In this document: one piece after another, positions 52,801 through 61,800 of the stretch
Layout: the number at the start of each line of letters is the position of its first letter
Numbering within the stretch: the first letter of the stretch is position 1
From: Lingula anatina
Lineage: Eukaryota; Brachiopoda; Lingulata; Lingulida; Lingulidae
Length of the DNA stretch: 64,000 nucleotides
NCBI RefSeq assembly: GCF_001039355.2
Contig: NW_019775901.1
Location: forward strand, 83,595 to 147,594
Direction of reading: 5' to 3'
Notes under the pieces: generated by a model
Databases searched by the model: none
Told to the model about the DNA's origin: nothing
What the model saw: the letters and a program-made list of their open reading frames with translations, nothing else
Translations under genes and position numbers: made by a program

Positions 52801-55800
52801 ATAGCGCTCTATGGTGAATTGTTATTTCATTACGTTTTATGTTTTGTTTGTCAAGTAATTTAGAACTTGATGTTTTATGAAGAAAATTATGGACAGATAT
52901 AGCATCATTATTTTGTTTAAAATAAATTTCTTATGCATATCATATTTGCCAAATTAAAAAATTGCGTATTAAGAACATGCTGCATGCCTAGACATGCAAA
53001 CAATCTGCGTGTTTTTAGATTTTCACACGAGTACCTGCAGGTGATACAAGTTGGCAGTGTGACCACATAACTGGAAATAACATACTGTTTTCCTGCCCTC
53101 CAGTTTACTCTTACTTACTGGTTTTTGTTATCATGCCTTCAGTGTAAGACGTATGAAATGCTGTATTTTAACATGGACCCCACCCTCCAATAACATGAGC
53201 TGCATTTACACTGGACTGAATCTGTGCCACCTCATAACGTGCTTGGTTCGCACTTGCTAAAATAAGTGTGTAGTGAGATGCCTGCTCTTCAGCTTTGTAT
53301 TGATTCTTTATAAAGACAATTATCTGAATTCCATACTGCTATCAACTAATACTTGTAGCTTTGATGTCGTGTACCAGGCTCGCACCTAAAGATAACAGTC
53401 CTGTGGGTGTAAATGATCCCTGCCGTTGTCTCTTATGGCTGCCATATATAGAAGCAAACATGGGATGGTTTATAGAAAAATAAAGAATTTGCAGACATTT
53501 GTGTTTTATATTCACCTCCCTGTTGAATGGTATTGTACTTTGTAATTCTGTTTGGCTTTACTGTGAAAAACAAGTACAACAATATGTGGGTGATGAGGGA
53601 TATTTATGTGATGAAACACATCTGGGGTTGTTTTTTATTAAGATGTATATTTTATAAATGTGAACTAACATCTGTAGTAAGTTAAAGACGTACAAGTGGA
53701 AGTTGTTCATAACTAGGGGGTGTATGATCTACTGTTCAAGGCAACAGATTGTAAAAAGTTTTTTTTTCAAGTTGGGATTTTATGGAAGAAATAGTTTATA
53801 AAATTGTTATACACAATAAAAAAATAGAATAGTTTCTGTTGTATATTTGTTATTTTTGATACTGATTCCAAGAAGAAAAAATGTCCGCTGATCATTATTG
53901 AACATTCACAAATACGGGTCAGCTGTTCTCAGCAATTAACACGAAGATATGTTGCCTGTCAAATTAGGGAGAAGGGCTTTTTGTTATGTCTTTTTTTCCT
54001 GGAACCCATTAAAAGAAATTTGATGAAAAACTAAGATAGAAATGTTTGTATATTTGTTAGTGTTGGATGGGGGAGGGTAGAGTTTAAGAGAGGAGACACT
54101 TCAATTCATCATGTACTTGTCATCTTGTTGCCATTTTTTAAGGAAATTGAGTTTTTAACACTTGTTTTATTAAAAAAAATCTGAGAGATGATCACAATCA
54201 GCTAAACTCATGGCCCTATATGTATTTTGGTATTTTTGCATACAACAGGGAACATATTGAGTTTTGCATCCATTGTCTTAAAACCCTTTTTTGGTTAGTG
54301 GATAGGATATAGAAGTGCTTTATGTCAAAAGAAAGGTGAAAAAAAAATTTTTTTTTTTTTTGACTTTTTAATTCACATGCCATGATAGATTGACTCAGAC
54401 GATTTGATGTCAGCAGGACAGTTAATTATCAGCCTACTGAGGGTTTGGAAATTTTTCCTTTTTTTCATAAATTTTGACCGTAATGTTTTGAGGAAGCTCT
54501 TTTTATTTTTTTTATGAGTTTGTAACTCACGTGGAGGGCTTGCTGAGGGTTTGGAAATTATACAGCATGTGTGTGGATTCTTTTTCCTTTGCATGAATTT
54601 GGGACAGTGTTTTAAGGGATTTCTCTCCTTGAAATATAAGTTTGTTACATTAACGTGGTTGTATCAGTATCAAGACATAAACACCAGTAGAACAATTTTC
54701 CATGACGTTTGATATATGACAAAATTTCAATACTTTCCAATCTCTCTGTACACAGAGTGTTCAAAGGCAATTAAAACCCACGGGAACCCGTGAAACAGAT
54801 ATTAATATGAGACATCAAAGCTTAGCTGGAACTGGAGTGGAAGACAATAGGAAATTTGCCAATAAAGGGGTTGATGGGATGACAATAGGGGCTAATGAAG
54901 TAGCGAACGGGCGCATCTGCCTAACCACGCGGAGAAGACCAACACAGTCAGTTGGGGCAGATCAAGAGTCATTAGCAGAGATTATGACTTTAATTAAAAT
55001 TGATGGTCGTCTGCCATTGATGTTTTGAATAGTCTCATCAATTTTGAGTTTTTTGGGATAAAAACATTGAAAATACATGTAATGGGCCACAGTTTTATGA
55101 TGAAAAGCAAGAAATGTGGATTGTATTTTTTTGTTGTTGAATTTCTATGCAGTATATAGGGCTTTGGTGTGAATGACAGGGGGTTCCATACACTATCCCA
55201 GGGGGCACCATGTCTGTATACTTCTATGGCATAGATCAACTTGGTGCTGGAAATGTAATAATATCCAGGGATAAATGATTGAGTCTGCTTAATGAGAAGC
55301 TGCATTTTCTCTGATAGGGTTGCTCGGTGTTAATTAGAAGTAACCTTTGAAATAAATTGGAACTCTTTCCTCCTCCCTCTATTTCATTGTCAGATTCTTT
55401 TTTTTCATCTTTGATCTGAGAATTGTTTGCTCACCCTGTGTGCGTGATGAACTGCTTCCTCTCGTCATGATTACTTTTGCAACTTTGAAAAAAACGGTTG
55501 CCATCTCTGTTGGTGAAATTGTATCTGAATATTTTGTTTCATTCAACTGATCCTGTTGAAATCTCTTATGAATTACACATTAGTTGTACTGACAACCCCC
55601 CCCCCCCTAGCGTTTATAAAAAATCTCATATACCATTATCTCGGGGTCAACTTTACATTGTCACCTAACTACAGAATTCAATTTAATCTAAACCCTCAAA
55701 AAACAATCTTTATTCTTTTAAAGGTGAAACATGTTTCTAAATAGACTATGTTCTACTTCCAGATGTACCAGTTGTACTACCAGCATGTACCCATGTAACT

Positions 55801-58800
55801 GGTGTATCCAGAGACATCAGTGCACATACCAATCTGACCAGGACTGTCTNCCCCCCCCCCCCCCCCTAGCGTTTATAAAAAATCTCATATACCATTATCT
55901 CGGGGTCAACTTTACATTGTCACCTATCTACAGAATTCAATTTAATCTAAGCCCTCAGAAAACTTACTTTATTTTTTTAAAGGTGAAACATGTTTCTAAA
56001 TAGACTATGTTCTACTTCCAGATGTACCAGTTGCACCACCAGCATGTACCCATGTAACTGGTGTATCCAGAGACATCAGTGCACATACCAATCCGACCAG
56101 GACTGTCTGCGGGACACCTTGGTCACTGGACAAAACGTAAGTGTGTTTGTGTGTGTGCATGTGTGTGTGTATATGCATGGGTGCATGTGTTTAAAACAAC
56201 AAGTCTTTTTTTTTTTTACCTATTTTGGCAGACATGCTTATTTAGACATGACACCTGCAAATGAGTTGTGTAAAACATTGTGGTTTTGGTTGGATACTAG
56301 ATTTGTATTGTTGTGGTAGGTCACAAGTGTGTATATGTTTGCAGAAAAGACTTTTTTATTTTATTTCAAATGGAAAGAAAAGAAGCAATAGCTTTGTGAG
56401 CACTGACAGATAATTCAATGTTTTGCATAAAGTCCAAGCATTTCTTCTCAATCTGTCTGGATTGTGTTCATCGTGCTTTTGCATGTTTCAAACCAATCAG
56501 TTGAGACATGAACAGATATATTGTTTGCTTGCTTGTTGTGTTGTTAATGTCATTAATAATGTGATTCCATTACCTAGGTGACCTTGGCACAACTTGAGAG
56601 CCAGGTATTTCATTAGAGCTTCCAATTATTTATCACTACTACTACACGTAGGACAGTTTAACAATATCAAGTGTTGGTCCGCCTAACAATTTTTAATCAA
56701 ATCTGGCTCCAACTGCTTCTCAAAGGAACTATTGCTCATAATACTGAAAAACTCTTTATTTTAAGCATAGTTTAAATTTAATCTGTGATATCATAAGAAT
56801 TATATAAAACCAAACATCACTGAACGTCATTACACATATCTGTATGCAACTTCAAAACCAGAAATAATGTTCTTTTAACAGATTAACAAGGCATTGTGTA
56901 CACGTGAATAGACACCACAGTCACTCAGTATAAAAACCATCACTGCACTATGGAATATTTACCTGCAGTGTATAGATTATAAAAATAGTTTGCCCCCTTC
57001 CCCCAAGTCCGCCTTTCTCCACCACTTTTTTTTTTCAAAATAAAATTAATGAAGTCCCTTCTTCAATAAAGAAGATAAAAGGATTATAGGTCTATGCATG
57101 TTCTTCACAATGCAAAACAACTTTTTTTTTGCAATTTCTTTTTCACAAAAAGGGGAGGGGAGATCAGTTCATGGATTTATCATCAAATACTATGAAAATA
57201 TTGGCTGTATAACTGACATTCACTATATCATGATATATGCCACAGTGACAAGAATATTGAGGTTTGCACAGTTGATGTAGAGCAGTTGCACTGAAATGAC
57301 ACTAACTTATAGTGCATCATTTGTTTTGTGTTAGAGAAATTTGATTTACCCAAGAATGAAAATGGTGCAAAAATTTGTCCAAATTGGCCTTTTTTCCCCA
57401 TGGGTACTGATTCAATTTGACTACAAATAAATTAGGTGTATTTTTATGATGATAAGGGATTTTTTTAATTCAATAACTTGGTACTTAAGCATAGGGTAAC
57501 TCCAGATAATTTTTTGCCATTTTGACATTTATCTAATTTAAACTACAGATTGAACAAAATAATGTATTTTCATACAATTCAGAAATTGGAATCTTGTGTT
57601 TACCTCTGCGTCTAGTTTTAATCTCAGACTTTATACATACAACATTTAGGAATCATGCTTATGTAGGTAGTGAACTATTTATGTATAATATATTTATTTT
57701 ATATAATGAAACTATATAACCTTAATCTCTTCACTTGCCATGGTCACCTTTGGTAATTAGATCACTGTCACTTGAAGCTTTTGTCTTTCTAAACAATTGA
57801 TATTTATATTATTAATAAATATATTATCTGTGATTGAGGTAGTGGGTATAAGCCTGCCGCAGAATAGTGCTTTTGGGATTGCAATTTTATTTTTGTTTCT
57901 TTGTTTTGTTTGTTGGTTTATTTTTTTATTATTAATCTTGCTGTTATTGTATTTTCATTTCTGTGTTTTAAATTTTCACTCAGAAGTTATATTAGATGTT
58001 TTTGACTAAGTTCAGGGTTGCCGTGATTCATTTTCTAACCAATCAAAATTCATCAAGGTCAAGGCTGTTATATGACAATTACCCTTTTTCTCAGAAATTT
58101 CAGCTTTATCTTGACAACGATATTTATTTGACACATTGTATCATCCTCAGAGACCCGGTACCTCCCAGAGACCAGGACCAGAGAACTGCCCCAGGATCGA
58201 GGCCAATTTTGCAGAGATTCTCGTTCCCTCTGGCACGACCAGGATCGTGTCTGTGAAGGCCATGGCTCTGCATGTGAGTCAGGGCTATCTGGGTGTTTAC
58301 TCCTACTTCATGTAACCAGAAAATCTCTCAAATTTAAAAGTATTTTAAAAGATTCTCATTAAATTGCAGTTTTTGCAGGTGATGGGGGTGGTTAAGATTG
58401 TGAATACTAGATCAGAAGTATTAAAAATTTTTTTTCTGTACTTTTTTAGGATTTTATGAGCAGTTTTGAGTGTAAGTTCTACAAGAGCGACAGAGTGGAG
58501 ACGGTGCCTGCGACTAAGACAGGGTCCAACGTCATAGAGTGTAATCCTTCCCAGGCGATGGAGGTAGGAAAGGGAACTGTCTTCAGTCTTTTATTTATTC
58601 TTTGTTGCTGTGTTAGAGTATATAAATTATGGCTACTTACTTTAACTATTTTTGTTATTTATTTCAATTTGTACTGCACTAGACTTGTTCAAAAATTTAC
58701 ACTGTCTTGTAAAAATACATAAAGCCTGGCATTCCTAATTAAGTGCTATTATGATTTTAAAAGAAAATTCAGATTTTAAAAGTTTAAAAAACAATTTAAA

Positions 58801-61800
58801 AACTGGTAGGTTAATCTATTTGGTTTATCTTGACAGAAAAAAGGAGTGTTTAGAACATGTTTGGTATGGCTTGATTTAAGTAAGGTCAAATCCAGTTTTA
58901 ATTCAGTATAAGCATTTTTAATGTTCTATCATTTCAGTTTGCCTATGTGGGGAATGCTCAACATCAGAATGTCCGCTTTGAGATTACTTGGGGCAGCGGA
59001 AGTCGACCTTTGGATAACCCCTCGAATATTCAAGGTGGGTTTCTGTGAATTGCTCCACTGAGAATGGCATAGGAATTGATGGCAAGAATCAAATTCAGTG
59101 ATGTGTTATACTTGGGTGGTGAAAATATTTTAAGGATTCATCTCCTTTGAAATTAAAACCTGCCTTGTTCAGTTTCTCAGAGCTAAGCAAAATGTGAACA
59201 GATTCCTTGAATCATTGTATATAACTTCTTCCTTTCTGTAGTTGAAGTATACAAATGCTTTGCCATGACAAACTGTTTAAAATTCGCATAAGTAAGAAAA
59301 AAATGAACAGTCGGAAAAAATATCCAGGGTCTCTGTATCCGTTTTTTTTACCTCTCTGTAGTTAAAGTTTACAAGTGCTCAGCCATGGCAAACAGCTGCG
59401 GCAGCTGCCTCACTATGGAGGACAAATACAACTGTGGATGGTGCTCCGGTCAGAACAATGTCTGTACCATACAGGACCAGTGTCTGGGGGAAATGGACAC
59501 TTGGTTGGCCGGGAACTCTGTTTGCCCCAACCCCCTGATTCACAGCGTGAGTAGTGCTATGAAGAGTAACTGTTGTATACAGTAAATAGTCTATTGATAA
59601 AGATTAAAAGTTTTAGAGAAGTTATCAAGGAAATGGAGAATAGTGTAGTTTTTAAATATAGTTTAGGGTAGTAGTGTTTTTGACAAGTTCAAGTATTCCT
59701 GCAAAAATTGTTGATGAAGAGAAATGTTTTCTGTGTATGAAAGACAAAAATGGAGCTTTCAGATTTGGTTTCAGAATTGTAAGTTTGTAAGTTATGCTAT
59801 AAACAATTTCTCTTATTGACTTAAGACAAATACTGTTAGAGAGAACAGAATGCACAAATATAAGGAAAAATTAGAATTGTAAATTTGTTTTATTTTAGTT
59901 CTCTCCAAAAACTGGACCAATCGAAGGAGGAACCATGGTAACAATTAGAGGAGTGAATCTTGGGAAGACCTTTGCAGATATCCAAGATGGTGTCAACGTC
60001 GGTGACAGACAGTGTAGACCTCTCCTAGAATACTACGAGCCTGCCACGAAGTATGTACTTATTTCAGATTTATAACAACTCAAGGTTATACATATAGGTT
60101 TACCCTAATCTATGCAAATTGGATTTCTCTGCAATTTGGGCACTTTGAACTGTATCCAATGAAAACTGAAATTATACATTGTATTGGTATTTGTCATGAG
60201 GCATATTTTATCAAAACTTTCTTTCTCAAACTAAACAGTTCACCACAACCCGAGTATAAGTCTTTAAGTTTGATGAATACGTACACTCTTCTGCATTTAA
60301 ATGATTATAAAATGCTCACAAACAAAAGCTGTTAACATGACACTAATCAGGGTAGAAAATTGGGCTGTATATTAGCATGCTTAATTTCATTATTTTGTTT
60401 TATATACCACAGATTGGTTTTAACTATTATTGGTCAATAATATTGTAAAAGCATTACAAAAGTACAGGATTAAGAAAAATTTCTTTCTCTGTTTCAGAAT
60501 TGTGTGTATCACTGGTGAGGTGCCCTCAGCCAAGTCCAAGAAGGTCCAAGTTATTGTCAGCACACGTTTCACTGCATCCTCAGTGGACAATTTTTCTTAT
60601 GTGGTAAGTGTTGAGGACAGATTATTAGAGTCACATTAGCATAGGGAAAAACATTATCAAATTTTTATAGTTGTTATGAAGTAACCTCTAGATCCCATAG
60701 AATGGGTAATGTTGTGTATTATTATAAAACTATATTTTCTGGATTTACCATATTGTTAATTGTTTTTTAATTGTTTTTTTTTTTTTTTTCGTCATGATGA
60801 TGAGTTTTATAATTATGGTAAAAATAGTATGTATACTAAATGCACAATATACTGGTATCAAACAATCATGAGCTAGTCAAGATCAACAAATATAGTCATT
60901 GTATCTTTACTTGTTCATTACAGATATAGAAAGCAACTTTCACATTTTGCAAAAAAAGGGGGAAAAAAGCTATAGATATAGATAGCAAGTTTCACATTTT
61001 GCTAAAAAGGAAAAAAAAAGCTGAGATCATGAATAAACTTCCAAGATTTCAATACTTGCATTTTAACAAATAATTCAACAAAAAAATCAAATATTTACCC
61101 ATTTTTTTTCTAGGTTCCAAGGATAAACAAAATCTTCCCCACACTGGGGCCCAGGTCTGGGGGCACCATTTTGAATATCACGGGGACCCACCTCAATGCT
61201 GGCTCCAAGATCAGAGCTATGGTGGGGCAGCTGAATTGTACCATTACACACATCAATAATAGGTAAGTTCATCACTTGTCTACACAATTACAAAAGTGCA
61301 CTTTTACCAATTGTCTACATTATCTTTCATGTGTGCACGTCTGTATTTAGCAGTTTATTCATAGGAAGAATATAAAGTATTTTCTTTTGGATATATTTGT
61401 AAAATGCTTTGAAGAATCACATATTTCTTCAGTAGTGGAATGACTTTAGTTTACCAAACTTAACTGCACTTCTTTATTTACCATTTTGTTGATTAAAACT
61501 TAAAGGAATCACTTTCATTTGAAATAAATTGTAAAATTCAGGTATTTTGTTATACATGTAGACTTGAACACATTATAAAAGTACACTCACATAATTTTTT
61601 TCTTCCATAAGCCAATTACTAGCTCATGCTATGCTGTATACCAATCAAATTTCTTTTCATTTTTCCACTTATAACAATCCTTCTCTTATTTTTCCTAAGA
61701 CTCTGCCAATCAATACCAAGAGTTCAAATCCCATCCACCAATCAGGTATGCTCTCTCATTTCAGCACTACCATGGGGATCACCAATAACTGGGTGACCTG

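Larger units (their letters stand above)
50500..56021 (+). other. Intron 7 (5.5 kb, includes an assembly duplication)
   Basis: AT-rich. It holds a more balanced stretch around 54770-55025 and the duplicated haplotype segment before exon 8. No other gene was seen. Confidence 0.8.

Noticed and set aside
61716-61735. tRNA or SINE B-box-like string (GAGTTCAAATCCC)
   Set aside because: There is no cloverleaf, A box or poly-A tail around it.
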